Source: Streptomyces collinus Tu 365 (lineage in GTDB: Bacteria; Actinomycetota; Actinomycetes; Streptomycetales; Streptomycetaceae). Taken from it: 64,000 nucleotides of DNA. The stretch covers positions 5,166,170 to 5,230,169 of the forward strand of contig NC_021985.1 in assembly GCF_000444875.1 (NCBI RefSeq). The letters run 5' to 3'. The notes beneath the pieces were generated by a model, which was not told the origin of the DNA, made no database searches, and was given only the letters and a program-made list of their open reading frames with translations. The translations under genes were made by a program, and so were the position numbers. Shown here piece by piece: positions 41,815 to 50,593 of the stretch. The first letter of the stretch is position 1. Each line of letters opens with the position of its first letter.

Positions 41815-43347
41815 ATGCCCGATCGCACCCACGAGTTCGACTACGTCGTCATCGGCGGCGGAACCGCCGGTTCCGTCATCGCCTCGCGGCTGACCGAGGA
41901 CCCCGACGTCACCGTCGCCGTCATCGAGGGCGGCCCCAGCGACGTCGGCCGCGACGACGTGCTGACCCTGCGCCGCTGGATGGGCCTGCTCGGCGGCGAC
42001 CTCGACTACGACTACCCGACCACCGAGCAGCCGCGCGGCAACTCGCACATCCGGCACAGCCGCGCCCGGGTCCTGGGCGGCTGCTCCTCCCACAACACCC
42101 TGATCTCCTTCAAGCCGCTCCCGTCCGACTGGGACGAGTGGGAGGCGGCCGGCGCCAAGGGCTGGGGCGCCGTCCCCATGGAGGCCTACTTCGCCCGGCT
42201 GAAGAACAACATCGTCCCGGTCGACGAGAACGACCGGAATGCCATCGCCCGCGACTTCGTCGACGCCGCCCAGGCGGCGCTCGGCGTGCCCCGCGTCGAG
42301 GGTTTCAACCGCAAGCCGTTCACCGAGGGCGTCGGCTTCTTCGACCTCGCCTACCACCCGGAGGACAACAAGCGCTCCTCGGCCTCGGTGGCGTACCTGC
42401 ACCCGGTGATGGACGAGCGCCCCAACCTCACGCTCTTCCTGGAGACCTGGGCGCACCGCCTGGAGCTGAACGGCACCCGCGCCGAGGGCGTCCACGTGCG
42501 CACCAAGGACGGCGAGGAACTGCTGGTCCGGGCCCGCAACGAGGTGCTGCTGTGCGCGGGCGCGGTCGACTCGCCCCGGTTGCTGCTGCACTCGGGCATC
42601 GGCCCCCGCGCCGATCTGGAGGCGCTCGGCATCCCCGTCGCGCACGACCTGCCGGGCGTCGGCGAGAACCTGCTCGACCACCCCGAGTCGGTCATCGTCT
42701 GGGAGACCCACGGGCCGATCCCGGAGAACTCGGCGATGGACTCCGACGCGGGCCTGTTCGTGCGCCGCGACCCCGAACACCCGGGCCCTGACCTGATGTT
42801 CCACTTCTACCAGATCCCGTTCACCGACAACCCCGAGCGCCTCGGCTACGAACGGCCGGAGTTCGGCGTCTCGATGACCCCGAACATCCCCAAGCCCCGC
42901 AGCCGCGGCCGCCTGTACCTGACCAGCGCCGACCCGTCGGTCAAGCCCGCCCTGGACTTCCGGTACTTCACCGACGACGAGGACTACGACGCCCGCACCC
43001 TCGTCGACGGCATCCGCATCGCCCGCGAGATCGCGAGCAGCGAGCCGCTGGCCGGCTGGCTCAAGCGCGAGGTCTGCCCCGGCCCGGACGTCACGGACGA
43101 CGCCGAGCTGAGCGAGTACGCCCGCAAGGTCGCGCATACCGTCTACCACCCGGCCGGCACCTGCAGGATGGGCGCCGCCGACGACGAACTCGCCGTGGTC
43201 GATCCCGACCTGAGGATCCGCGGCCTCGACGGAATTCGCATCGCCGACGCGTCCGTCTTCCCGACCATGACCGCCGTCAACCCGATGATCGGGGTGCTCA
43301 TGGTCGGGGAGAAGGCCGTCGACCTGATCGGAGGTGACGTCCGATGA
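41815..43347 (+). CDS. betA: GMC oxidoreductase, choline dehydrogenase-like
   Basis: FAD enzyme of 510 aa. The N-terminal dinucleotide motif is DYVVIGGGTAGSVIASRL followed by VAVIEGGPS; the family signature LGGCSSHNTLISFKPLPSDW and the C-terminal catalytic block YHPAGTCRMG with NPMIGVLMVGEKA are present. In the operon it would oxidise choline to betaine aldehyde. CAGGAGTAACCACC precedes the ATG. The gene overlaps the ABC ATPase gene by 4 bp (ATGA). Choline oxidase and choline dehydrogenase belong to the same family, and the electron acceptor cannot be told from sequence. Confidence 0.85.
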   Translation: MPDRTHEFDYVVIGGGTAGSVIASRLTEDPDVTVAVIEGGPSDVGRDDVLTLRRWMGLLGGDLDYDYPTTEQPRGNSHIRHSRARVLGGCSSHNTLISFKPLPSDWDEWEAAGAKGWGAVPMEAYFARLKNNIVPVDENDRNAIARDFVDAAQAALGVPRVEGFNRKPFTEGVGFFDLAYHPEDNKRSSASVAYLHPVMDERPNLTLFLETWAHRLELNGTRAEGVHVRTKDGEELLVRARNEVLLCAGAVDSPRLLLHSGIGPRADLEALGIPVAHDLPGVGENLLDHPESVIVWETHGPIPENSAMDSDAGLFVRRDPEHPGPDLMFHFYQIPFTDNPERLGYERPEFGVSMTPNIPKPRSRGRLYLTSADPSVKPALDFRYFTDDEDYDARTLVDGIRIAREIASSEPLAGWLKREVCPGPDVTDDAELSEYARKVAHTVYHPAGTCRMGAADDELAVVDPDLRIRGLDGIRIADASVFPTMTAVNPMIGVLMVGEKAVDLIGGDVR

Positions 43348-44537
43348 CGCTCACGGTACCCACCCGCAAGCCCCCCACCGGGGACGCTCCCGTCTTCTCC
43401 GTCGAGGGACTCTGGAAGGTCTTCGGGCCGAAGGCCGACCGCGTCCCCGACGACCCGGACCTCAGCGCGCTCGACCCCGCCGAGCTGCGCACCCGCACCG
43501 GCTGCACCGCCGCCGTCCGCGACGTCTCCTTCGACGTGCGCAAGGGCGAGGTGTTCGTGGTGATGGGCCTGTCCGGATCCGGCAAGTCCACCCTCGTGCG
43601 CTGCCTGACCCGGCTGATCGAGCCGACGGCGGGCACCATCGCCATCGACGGCGAGGACGTCCGCGCCATGGACCGGACCCGGCTGCGCGAACTGCGCCGC
43701 CACCGCGCCGCGATGGTCTTCCAGCACTTCGGCCTACTGCCGCACCGCACGGTCCTGGACAACGTGGCCTACGGCCTGGAGATCCAGGGCGTCGGCAAGT
43801 CCGAACGGCGCGAGCGGGCCGCCGAGTTCGTCGAGAAGGTCGGCCTCGCGGGCATGGAGAAACGCCGCCCCGCGCAGCTCTCCGGCGGCCAGCGCCAGCG
43901 CGTCGGCCTCGCCCGCGCGCTCGCGGTCGACCCCGAGGTCCTGCTCTTCGACGAGCCGTTCAGCGCCCTCGACCCGCTGATCCGGCGCGACATGCAGGAC
44001 GAGGTGGCCCGCCTGCACCGCGAGGAGGGCCGCACCATGGTCTTCATCACGCACGACCTGTCCGAGGCCCTGAAGCTCGGCGACCGCATCGCCCTGATGC
44101 GCGACGGCCGCGTGGTCCAGCTCGGCACCCCGGAGGAGATCGTCGGCTCCCCGGCCGACGACTACGTCCGCGAGTTCGTCCGCGACGTGCCGCGCGAGCA
44201 GGTCATGACGGCCCGTACGGCCATGCGCCCGGCCGCCCTGGAGGAGGCGGGCTCCGGCCCCGCCATCGGCCCGGACGCCACGGTCGCCGAGGCCATCGAG
44301 GCGGTGGCCCGCGCCGGCAGCCCGGCCCGCGTGATGGACGACGGCAGGTGCCTGGGCGTGGTGGACCAGGACCGCCTGCTCGGGGTCGTGGCCGGCGTCG
44401 ACACCGACGTCCCGGCCACCGAGGGCGCGGCCGCCGGGACCACGGCCACCGGCACCGAGGGCCCGGACGCCGACGCCGGGGCCCCGGACCCGCTCCCCGG
44501 CCCACCGGCCCCCCGCACCAGTCCGGAGGTCGTCTGA
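43344..44537 (+). CDS. Glycine betaine/proline ABC transporter, ATP-binding protein
   Basis: ATPase of the OpuA/ProU type, 397 aa. Walker A is GLSGSGKSTLVR; the signature LSGGQRQRVGLARAL and Walker B VLLFDEPFSALDP are intact, with the switch His in ITHDLSEALKL. Family-specific N-terminal residues precede the ABC domain. The C-terminal CBS region is short (TVAEAIEAVARAGSPARVMDD and CLGVVDQDRLLGVVAG), one CBS unit rather than the pair used by OpuA to sense ionic strength. The start overlaps betA and its stop overlaps the permease start. Confidence 0.93.
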   Translation: MTLTVPTRKPPTGDAPVFSVEGLWKVFGPKADRVPDDPDLSALDPAELRTRTGCTAAVRDVSFDVRKGEVFVVMGLSGSGKSTLVRCLTRLIEPTAGTIAIDGEDVRAMDRTRLRELRRHRAAMVFQHFGLLPHRTVLDNVAYGLEIQGVGKSERRERAAEFVEKVGLAGMEKRRPAQLSGGQRQRVGLARALAVDPEVLLFDEPFSALDPLIRRDMQDEVARLHREEGRTMVFITHDLSEALKLGDRIALMRDGRVVQLGTPEEIVGSPADDYVREFVRDVPREQVMTARTAMRPAALEEAGSGPAIGPDATVAEAIEAVARAGSPARVMDDGRCLGVVDQDRLLGVVAGVDTDVPATEGAAAGTTATGTEGPDADAGAPDPLPGPPAPRTSPEVV

Positions 44538-46474
44538 TGGCCACGATCGCCGCCCCGGCCTCCCGCCCGGCCCTGCCCGGCCCGCTCAGAAACCGCGCCG
44601 CGGCCAAGCTGCTCGTGCTGGCCGTCGTCGCCGCCGTCGCCGTACCCCTGCTGCACAGCCGCTGGGGGAGCGGCGCCTGGCCGCACGCGCTCACCGTCGA
44701 CCTGTCCAAGCCGCTCACCGGCGCCAGCAACTGGGTCATCGACAACCGCGACAGCCACCCGCTGTTCCTCTACTTCTTCGGCTACATCAGCAACGCGGTC
44801 GTGCTCTCCGTGCGCGGCGTCTACCTGACCCTGCTCGCCGCCGGCTGGATGGGCGTCACCGCCTTCACCGCCCTGGTCGCCTGGCGGGTCGCCGGGGTCC
44901 GCCTGGCCGCCGGCACCGCCGTCGCCTTCCTGGCCTGCGGAGCGCTCGGCATGTGGGTGCCCACCATGCAGACGCTCGCGCTGATGGTCGTCGCCGTGCT
45001 CGTCTCCGTGGCCGTCGGCGCCCTGCTCGGCCTGGCCGCCGGCCTCTCCGACCGCCTGGACCGCGCCCTGCGCCCGGTGCTGGACACCATGCAGGTGCTG
45101 CCGGCGTTCGCGTACCTCCTCCCCGTCGTCCTGGTCTTCGGCATCGGCGTCCCCGCGGCCGTGCTCGCCACCGTCGTGTACGCCGCCCCGCCGATGGCCC
45201 GCCTGACGGCGCTCGGTCTGCGCGGAGCCGACCCCGAAGTCCTGGAGGCGGTGGAGTCGCTCGGCGCCACCGCCCCGCAGCGGCTGCTCACCGCCCGCAT
45301 CCCGCTGGCCCGCAAGGAACTCCTGCTCGGCCTCAACCAGACCATCATGATGGCGCTGTCCATGGCCGTCATCGCCTCGGTGATCGGCGCCGGCGGCCTC
45401 GGTGACCGCGTCTACCAGGCGCTCGCCTCCGTCGACGTGGGCGCGGCCCTCGCGGCCGGCATCCCGATCGTGCTGCTCGCCGTCGTCCTGGACCGCGTCA
45501 CCGCGGCGGCCGGCGACGGCACCACCCGCTCGCGCACCATCGGCCTGCCCTACGCGCTCGCCGTCACCGTGGCCGTCGCCGTGGGCGGCCGGCTGCTCGG
45601 CCGCCTGGACTGGCCGTCCTCCTGGACCCTGGCCATCGCCGAGCCCGTCAACCGTGCCGTCGACTGGATGACCGCCCACCTCTACTCCGGCGTCCCCGTC
45701 GTCGGCGGCACCGCGGACTGGGCCGGCCACTTCACCACCTGGATCCTGGACCCGGTCCGGGCCGGCCTGCAGTGGCTGCCCTGGTGGGCGGTGCTGCTGC
45801 TGGTCGCCGCCGCGGCCTGGCTGATCGGCACCTGGCGCACCGCCCTGACCGCCGTGCTCGCCATGGCCGCGATCGGTGTCCTGGGCGTGTGGCAGCCCTC
45901 CCTCGACACGCTCTCGCAGGTGCTCGCGGCCGTCGCCGTCACGCTCGTCCTCGGCTTCGCGACCGGCATCGCCGCCGCCCGCAGCGACCGCGTCGAACGG
46001 GTCCTGCGCCCGGTGCTGGACGTCTTCCAGACCATGCCGCAGTTCGTGTACCTGATCCCGGTCGTCGCCCTGTTCGGCGTCGGCCGCGCCCCCGCCGTCG
46101 CCGCGGCCGTCGTCTACGCCCTCCCGGCCGTCGTGCGGATCACCACCCAGGGCCTGCGCCAGGTCGACGCCGCCGCCCTGGAGTCCGCGCGCTCGCTCGG
46201 CGCCACCGGCCGCCAGCAGCTCTGGCAGGTGCAACTGCCGCTCGCCCGGCGGTCGCTGCTGCTCGCCCTCAACCAGGGCGTGGTCCTGGTCCTCGCCGTC
46301 GTCATCATCGGCGGCCTGGTCGGCGGCGGCGCCCTCGGCTACGACGTGGCCTTCGGCCTCGCCCAGGGCGACCTGGCGACCGGCCTGGTCGCCGGAGCCG
46401 CCATCGTCTGCCTCGGCCTGATGCTCGACCGGGTGACCCAGCCGACCGGACGCCGGCCGACGAAGGGAGCCTGA
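44537..46474 (+). CDS. Fused tandem ABC permease for glycine betaine
   Basis: A membrane protein of 645 aa made of two complete ABC permease units in one chain. The ATG overlaps the ATPase stop (TGATG); a long open frame upstream in this phase is antiphase to the ATPase gene and not coding. Each half has an EAA loop: LEAVESLGATAPQRLLTARIP (around residue 240) and LESARSLGATGRQQLWQVQLP (around residue 550). The second half is separated by extra helices around residues 370-440. ProW/OpuAB transporters normally use one such unit twice as a homodimer; here the two are covalently joined and have diverged. Confidence 0.9.
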   Translation: MATIAAPASRPALPGPLRNRAAAKLLVLAVVAAVAVPLLHSRWGSGAWPHALTVDLSKPLTGASNWVIDNRDSHPLFLYFFGYISNAVVLSVRGVYLTLLAAGWMGVTAFTALVAWRVAGVRLAAGTAVAFLACGALGMWVPTMQTLALMVVAVLVSVAVGALLGLAAGLSDRLDRALRPVLDTMQVLPAFAYLLPVVLVFGIGVPAAVLATVVYAAPPMARLTALGLRGADPEVLEAVESLGATAPQRLLTARIPLARKELLLGLNQTIMMALSMAVIASVIGAGGLGDRVYQALASVDVGAALAAGIPIVLLAVVLDRVTAAAGDGTTRSRTIGLPYALAVTVAVAVGGRLLGRLDWPSSWTLAIAEPVNRAVDWMTAHLYSGVPVVGGTADWAGHFTTWILDPVRAGLQWLPWWAVLLLVAAAAWLIGTWRTALTAVLAMAAIGVLGVWQPSLDTLSQVLAAVAVTLVLGFATGIAAARSDRVERVLRPVLDVFQTMPQFVYLIPVVALFGVGRAPAVAAAVVYALPAVVRITTQGLRQVDAAALESARSLGATGRQQLWQVQLPLARRSLLLALNQGVVLVLAVVIIGGLVGGGALGYDVAFGLAQGDLATGLVAGAAIVCLGLMLDRVTQPTGRRPTKGA

Positions 46475-46475
46475 C

Positions 46476-47435
46476 ATGCGATTCCGTACGACCCTCACGG
46501 TGACTGCGGGCACGTCCGCGCTCGCGCTGCTCACCGGCTGCGGCGCCGCCGACATGACCAAGCAGGCCTCGCCGTTCGCGAACGCCCGGGGCGCGAAGTC
46601 CGTGACCCTGTCCGTGCAGTCGTGGGTGGGCGCCCAGTCCAACGTGGCCGTCGCCCAGTACCTGCTCGAACACAAGCTGGGCTACCGCGTCGACACCGTC
46701 CAGGTGGACGAGGTGCCCGCCTGGGACGCGCTCAGCCAGGGCCGCGTCGACGCGATCCTGGAGGACTGGGGCCACCCGGACCAGGAGAAGCGGTACGTCA
46801 CCGACAAGCGGACCATCACGCGCGGCGGCGACCTCGGCGTCACCGGGCACATCGGCTGGTTCGTGCCGACGTACCTCGTCAAGCAGCACCCCGACATCAC
46901 CGACTGGAAGAACCTCGACAAGTACGCCTCGCTGTTCCGCACCGCGGAGAGCGGCGGCAAGGGCCAGCTCATGGACGGCTCGCCGTCCTACGTCACCAAC
47001 GACAAGGCGCTGGTGAAGAACCTGAAGCTGGACTACCAGGTCGTCTTCGCCGGCTCCGAGGCGGCGCAGATCACCCAGATGAAGCAGTTCGCCAAGGAGA
47101 AGAAGCCCTTCCTGACCTACTGGTACTCGCCCCAGTGGCTGTTCAGGAAGGTGCCCATGACGGAGGTGAAGCTGCCGCCGTACAAGGAGGGCTGCGACGC
47201 GGACGCGGCCAAGGTGGCCTGCGCCTACCCGCACACCCCGCTGCAGAAGTACCTCAACGCCGGGTTCGCGAAGTCCGGCGGCAGCGCGGCCGCGTTCCTC
47301 AAGAAGTTCAAGTGGACGACGGAGGACCAGAACGAGGTCTCCCTGATGATCGCCGACCAGAAGCTGTCGCCCCAGGAGGCGGCACGCAAGTGGGTGGACG
47401 GCCACCCCTCGGTGTGGAAGCGGTGGCTGTCCTGA
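46476..47435 (+). CDS. Glycine betaine ABC transporter substrate-binding lipoprotein
   Basis: OpuAC/ProX-type binding protein of 319 aa. The lipobox is LLTGCG with the modified Cys near residue 23, so it is membrane-anchored on the outside. The binding domain shows VTLSVQSWVGAQSN, VDEVPAWDALSQGRVDAILEDWGHPD and FLTYWYSPQWLFR; aromatic residues in such blocks form the box that holds the trimethylammonium group. Start one base after the permease stop. The set of binding protein, fused permease and ATPase is complete, so the operon both makes and imports betaine. Confidence 0.92.
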   Translation: MRFRTTLTVTAGTSALALLTGCGAADMTKQASPFANARGAKSVTLSVQSWVGAQSNVAVAQYLLEHKLGYRVDTVQVDEVPAWDALSQGRVDAILEDWGHPDQEKRYVTDKRTITRGGDLGVTGHIGWFVPTYLVKQHPDITDWKNLDKYASLFRTAESGGKGQLMDGSPSYVTNDKALVKNLKLDYQVVFAGSEAAQITQMKQFAKEKKPFLTYWYSPQWLFRKVPMTEVKLPPYKEGCDADAAKVACAYPHTPLQKYLNAGFAKSGGSAAAFLKKFKWTTEDQNEVSLMIADQKLSPQEAARKWVDGHPSVWKRWLS

Positions 47436-47441
47436 GCCGGC

Positions 47442-48179
47442 TCAGCGCAGTGCGGCGGCGATCTCGCGCAGCGCGGCCGCCGACCGCCGCTGGAGTCCCG
47501 GCCCGAACGTGACGCGGGTGGCCCCGAGTTCGCCGAGCACGGCGGGCGAGGGGCCCTCGCCGTCCGCCCGGGCCAGCATGTTGAGCGGGCCGGCGATGCC
47601 GGACCGCAGCAGGGGCAGCACGTCGGCCGGGGCGAGGATCGGGTACACGCAGTCCGCGCCCGCCGCCACGTAGGCCGCGGCCCGCTCGATGGCCCGTTCG
47701 GGATCGCCGTCGCCGTGCACGAAGGTGTCGACGCGGGCGTTGACGAAGAGCCGGTCGGCGGCGGCCGCGCGCACTTCGGCGAGGTAGTCGGCGTGCCGGC
47801 GCATGTCCCGCAGGACGCCCCCGGGCCCGGAGTCCTCCAGGTTGCAGCCGACGGCGCCGGCCTCCAGCAGCCGCTCCACCAGTTCCTTCGGCGCGAGCCC
47901 GTAGCCGCCCTCGACGTCCGCCGACACCGGTACGTCCACGGCCCGGGCGATCCGGGCGACGGCGGCGAACATCTCGTCGGCGGGGGTCGCGCCGTCCTCG
48001 TACCCGAGACAGGCGGCGACCCCGGCGCTGGGCGTGGCCAGCGCCGGGAACCCGGCCTCGGCGAACACCCGGGCGCTCGCCGCGTCCCAGGGGCCGGGCA
48101 GCACCAGCGGGTCGCCGTGCGGGCGCCCGCGGTGCAGCGTGCGGAACAGGTCCGTCTTGTCCGTGGCCGGTGCGCTCAT
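47442..48179 (-). CDS. Isocitrate lyase/PEP mutase family protein
   Basis: A protein of 245 aa of the PEP-mutase/ICL superfamily, a TIM-barrel that cleaves or forms C-C or P-C bonds next to an oxyanion. Conserved blocks are LPGPWDAASARVFAEAGFPALATPSAG, PVSADVEGGYG and GCNLEDSGPGG, in which the metal-binding acidic residues lie; the KKCGH-type lyase cysteine loop is absent. This fits the oxaloacetate-decarboxylase or methylisocitrate-lyase-like members rather than ICL. It overlaps the upstream AhpD-like gene by 4 bp and ends 7 bp from the convergent betaine lipoprotein gene. Substrate unknown. Confidence 0.85.
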   Translation of the reverse strand: MSAPATDKTDLFRTLHRGRPHGDPLVLPGPWDAASARVFAEAGFPALATPSAGVAACLGYEDGATPADEMFAAVARIARAVDVPVSADVEGGYGLAPKELVERLLEAGAVGCNLEDSGPGGVLRDMRRHADYLAEVRAAAADRLFVNARVDTFVHGDGDPERAIERAAAYVAAGADCVYPILAPADVLPLLRSGIAGPLNMLARADGEGPSPAVLGELGATRVTFGPGLQRRSAAALREIAAALR

Positions 48180-48628
48180 GGCCGGTACCCTCCCGGTGGG
48201 ACGCGGCGGCTGACCATCAGGCGGTTCCAGCCGTTGATGACGGTGATCAGCCCGATGAGGTGGGCCAGTTCACCCTGGTCGAAATGCTCGGCGGCGAAGT
48301 CGTACACCTCGTCGGGCACGAACCCGTCCGTCAGCACGGTGACCGCCTCGGTCAGCGCCAGGGCGGCCCGTTCCCGCTCGCTGTAGCGGTCCCCGGCCTC
48401 CTCCCAGGCGTCGAGCAGCGCGATCCGCTCCTCGGAGCCGCCGTGCTCCCCGGCCAGCCTGAGGTGCATGTCCAGGCAGAAGGCGCAGTGGTTGAGCTGT
48501 GAGGCGCGGATCATGACCAGCTCGGCCAGGGCCGGATCGCCGAAGCCCCGCTTCGCGGCCGCGCTCAGCGCCGACATGGCCCGGCCGACCTCGCGGTCGA
48601 GCGTCTGTGTCCGGTGTGTCCGGCTCAC
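48176..48628 (-). CDS. AhpD/carboxymuconolactone decarboxylase-family protein 2
   Basis: A protein of 150 aa from a GTG at 48628 that overlaps the preceding AhpD-like stop (GTGA). The active-site motif HCAFCLDMHLRLA carries the paired cysteines (C-x-x-C) and the following His, as in AhpD-like peroxidases. About half its length matches the neighbouring AhpD-like protein (NHCAFCLDMH, LTEAVTVLTDGFVPDEVY, ELAHLIGLITVINGWNR), so the two are a tandem duplication. They may act as an antioxidant disulfide relay or form a heteromer. Confidence 0.88.
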   Translation of the reverse strand: MSRTHRTQTLDREVGRAMSALSAAAKRGFGDPALAELVMIRASQLNHCAFCLDMHLRLAGEHGGSEERIALLDAWEEAGDRYSERERAALALTEAVTVLTDGFVPDEVYDFAAEHFDQGELAHLIGLITVINGWNRLMVSRRVPPGGYRP

Positions 48629-49122
48629 TGGTGACCCGGCTCGTAGTGGCCCGGCACCATCCGGGTGGCCACCCCGAACCGGTTCCACGCGTTGATCACC
48701 GCGATCGCGGCGATCAGCTGCGCCAGCTCGGCCTCCTCGAAGTGCCCGGCGGCCCGCTCGTACACCTCGTCCGGCACGAAGCCGTCGGTGAGCACGGTGA
48801 CGGCCTCGGTCAGTTCGAGCGCGGCCAGCTCCTTCTCCGTGTAGAAGTGCCGCGACTCCTCCCACGCGCTGAGCTGCACGATCCGCTCCACGCTCTCGCC
48901 GGCCGCGAGCGCGTCCTTGGTGTGCATGTCGAGGCAGAAGGCGCAGTGGTTGAGCTGCGAGGCGCGGATCTTCACCAGCTCGTACAGCGTGGGGTCCAGG
49001 CCCCGCCTGGCGGCCGCGTCCAGGCGGATCATCGCCTTGTAGACCTCGGGCGCGTGCTCGGCCCAGGCCAGCCGGGGGGCGTGTTCGGTGGCGTACTCGA
49101 CGGTTTCCTGTGCGGTGCTCAT
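48625..49122 (-). CDS. AhpD/carboxymuconolactone decarboxylase-family protein 1
   Basis: A protein of 165 aa, first gene of a three-gene operon. It contains NHCAFCLDMHTKDALAAGES with the CxxC and His of AhpD-like alkylhydroperoxidases. The ATG at 49122 lies 46 bp from the divergent MocR gene. Such proteins reduce peroxides or transfer electrons; true carboxymuconolactone decarboxylases share the fold but lack the CxxC. The tight overlap with its paralogue and with the PEP-mutase-like gene implies a common pathway. Confidence 0.9.
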   Translation of the reverse strand: MSTAQETVEYATEHAPRLAWAEHAPEVYKAMIRLDAAARRGLDPTLYELVKIRASQLNHCAFCLDMHTKDALAAGESVERIVQLSAWEESRHFYTEKELAALELTEAVTVLTDGFVPDEVYERAAGHFEEAELAQLIAAIAVINAWNRFGVATRMVPGHYEPGHQ

Positions 49123-49168
49123 GACTCGACCCTAGGAGCCGGGAAGCCCAGGAGTATGGTCCATTTCC
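49123..49168. promoter_or_regulatory. MocR operator/promoter region
   Basis: A 46-bp region between divergent genes. TATGGTCCAT and TTCCATGG lie side by side (49154-49171); GGTCC/GGACC-type direct or inverted half sites are common MocR targets. The space is too short for two separate promoters, so the regulator must act on both genes. Confidence 0.4.
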
Positions 49169-50593
49169 ATGGCGGATTCATGGGCCACTCTGGGGGTCGA
49201 CCTCCACCTGGAACCGGCCGGCTCCCACGGGCTGCGCAAGGGTCTCACCGACGCGCTGCGGGACGCGGTGCGCACCGGACGCCTCGCCCCCGGCACCCGG
49301 CTGCCGTCCTCCCGCGGCCTCGCCGCCGACCTGGGCCTGGCCCGCAACACCGTCGCCGAGGCCTACGCCGACCTGGTCGCCGAGGGCTGGCTCACCGCCC
49401 GGCAGGGCTCCGGTACCAGCGTCGCCACAGGGGTGCCCGGCACGCCCTCCGGCCCACGGGACAGGGCGGTCCCGCCGTCGGCGCGGGGTGTGCCGCGCCG
49501 GCGCCGCGAGCCCGGCCGGCCCGTCCACAACCTCGTCCCCGGCACCCCCGACCTCGCCGCCTTCCCGCGCGCCGAGTGGCTCAGGGCCGCCCGCCGCGCC
49601 CTGGCCACCGCACCCTTCGACGCCCTCGGCTACGGCGATCCGCGCGGCCGGCCCGAACTGCGCACCGCCCTCGCCGGCTACCTCGCCCGCGTCCGGGGCG
49701 TGCGCACCGACCCCGGGGCCGTCGTGATCACCGCGGGCTTCTCGCACGCGCTGCGCCTCCTCGGCACCGTGCTGCGGGCGCGCGGGGCGCGGACGGTGGC
49801 GGTGGAGTCGTACGGCCTCGACGCCCACTGGGGGCTGCTGCGGGACGCGGGCCTGACGGCCCGCGCACTGCCGTACGACGGACTCGGCACCGACACGGGC
49901 GCGTTGGGCGACGAGGGTGCGGTCCTGGTCACGCCCGCCCACCAGTTCCCGATGGGCACCCCGCTGCACCCCGACCGGCGGGCCGCCGTCGTGGAGTGGG
50001 CGCGCCGGACCGGCGGGCCGGTCCTGGAGGACGACTACGACGGCGAGTTCCGCTACGACCGCCAGCCCGTCGGGGCCCTCCAGGGCCTCGCCCCCGACCG
50101 GGTCGTGTACCTCGGCACCGCCAGCAAGTCCCTCGCCCCCGGCCTGCGCCTCGGCTGGATGGTGCTGCCCCCGTCCCTGCTGGAGGAGGTGACCGCCGCG
50201 AAGGGGTCCATCGACACCTGCGGGGTGCTGGACCAGCTGACCCTGGCCGAGTTCATCACCTCCGGCGCCTACGACCGCCATGTGCGCTCCGCCCGGCTGC
50301 GCTACCGGCGCCGCCGCGACGCCCTCGCCGCCGCCGTCGCGGACCGCGCGCCCGAGGTCCGGGTCACCGGCATCGCGGCCGGCCTGCACGCCGTGCTGCG
50401 CCTGCCGCCCGGCACCGAGCAGTCGGTCGTCCAGGCCGCCACCTGGCAGGGCCTGGCCCTGCACGGCCTGTCCTTCCACCGCCACCCCACGGCGGTGGCC
50501 GAGCCGTTGGACGCCCTGGTGGTGGGCTACGCGACCCCACCGGACAGCGCGTGGACGGGAGCACTGGAGGCGCTGTGCCGGGTGCTGCCGTGA
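49169..50593 (+). CDS. MocR-family regulator (GntR HTH + aminotransferase domain)
   Basis: A PLP-binding transcription regulator of 474 aa. The N-terminal GntR winged helix (residues about 10-78, LRKGLTDALRDAVRTGRLAPGTRLPSSRGLA) precedes a fold-type I aminotransferase domain from about residue 105 to the end, with the PLP lysine in GTASKSLAPGLRLGW. It is divergent from the AhpD-like/AhpD-like/PEP-mutase-like operon and should be its regulator, probably responding to a compound that binds PLP, such as an amino acid or amine. Length and motifs indicate an intact gene. Confidence 0.92.
   Translation: MADSWATLGVDLHLEPAGSHGLRKGLTDALRDAVRTGRLAPGTRLPSSRGLAADLGLARNTVAEAYADLVAEGWLTARQGSGTSVATGVPGTPSGPRDRAVPPSARGVPRRRREPGRPVHNLVPGTPDLAAFPRAEWLRAARRALATAPFDALGYGDPRGRPELRTALAGYLARVRGVRTDPGAVVITAGFSHALRLLGTVLRARGARTVAVESYGLDAHWGLLRDAGLTARALPYDGLGTDTGALGDEGAVLVTPAHQFPMGTPLHPDRRAAVVEWARRTGGPVLEDDYDGEFRYDRQPVGALQGLAPDRVVYLGTASKSLAPGLRLGWMVLPPSLLEEVTAAKGSIDTCGVLDQLTLAEFITSGAYDRHVRSARLRYRRRRDALAAAVADRAPEVRVTGIAAGLHAVLRLPPGTEQSVVQAATWQGLALHGLSFHRHPTAVAEPLDALVVGYATPPDSAWTGALEALCRVLP

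Noticed and set aside
42822..42830. TTGTCGGTG on the minus strand inside the GMC oxidoreductase gene (also 46799-46807 in the binding-protein gene)
   Set aside because: Both lie in coding sequence as common Thr-Asp-Asn/Lys codons, point to the antisense strand and have no matching -10 box serving a gene.
43334..44536. Upstream extension of the permease frame into the ATPase gene
   Set aside because: The region is coded in another frame by a perfectly conserved ABC ATPase; the permease starts at the TGATG overlap at 44537.
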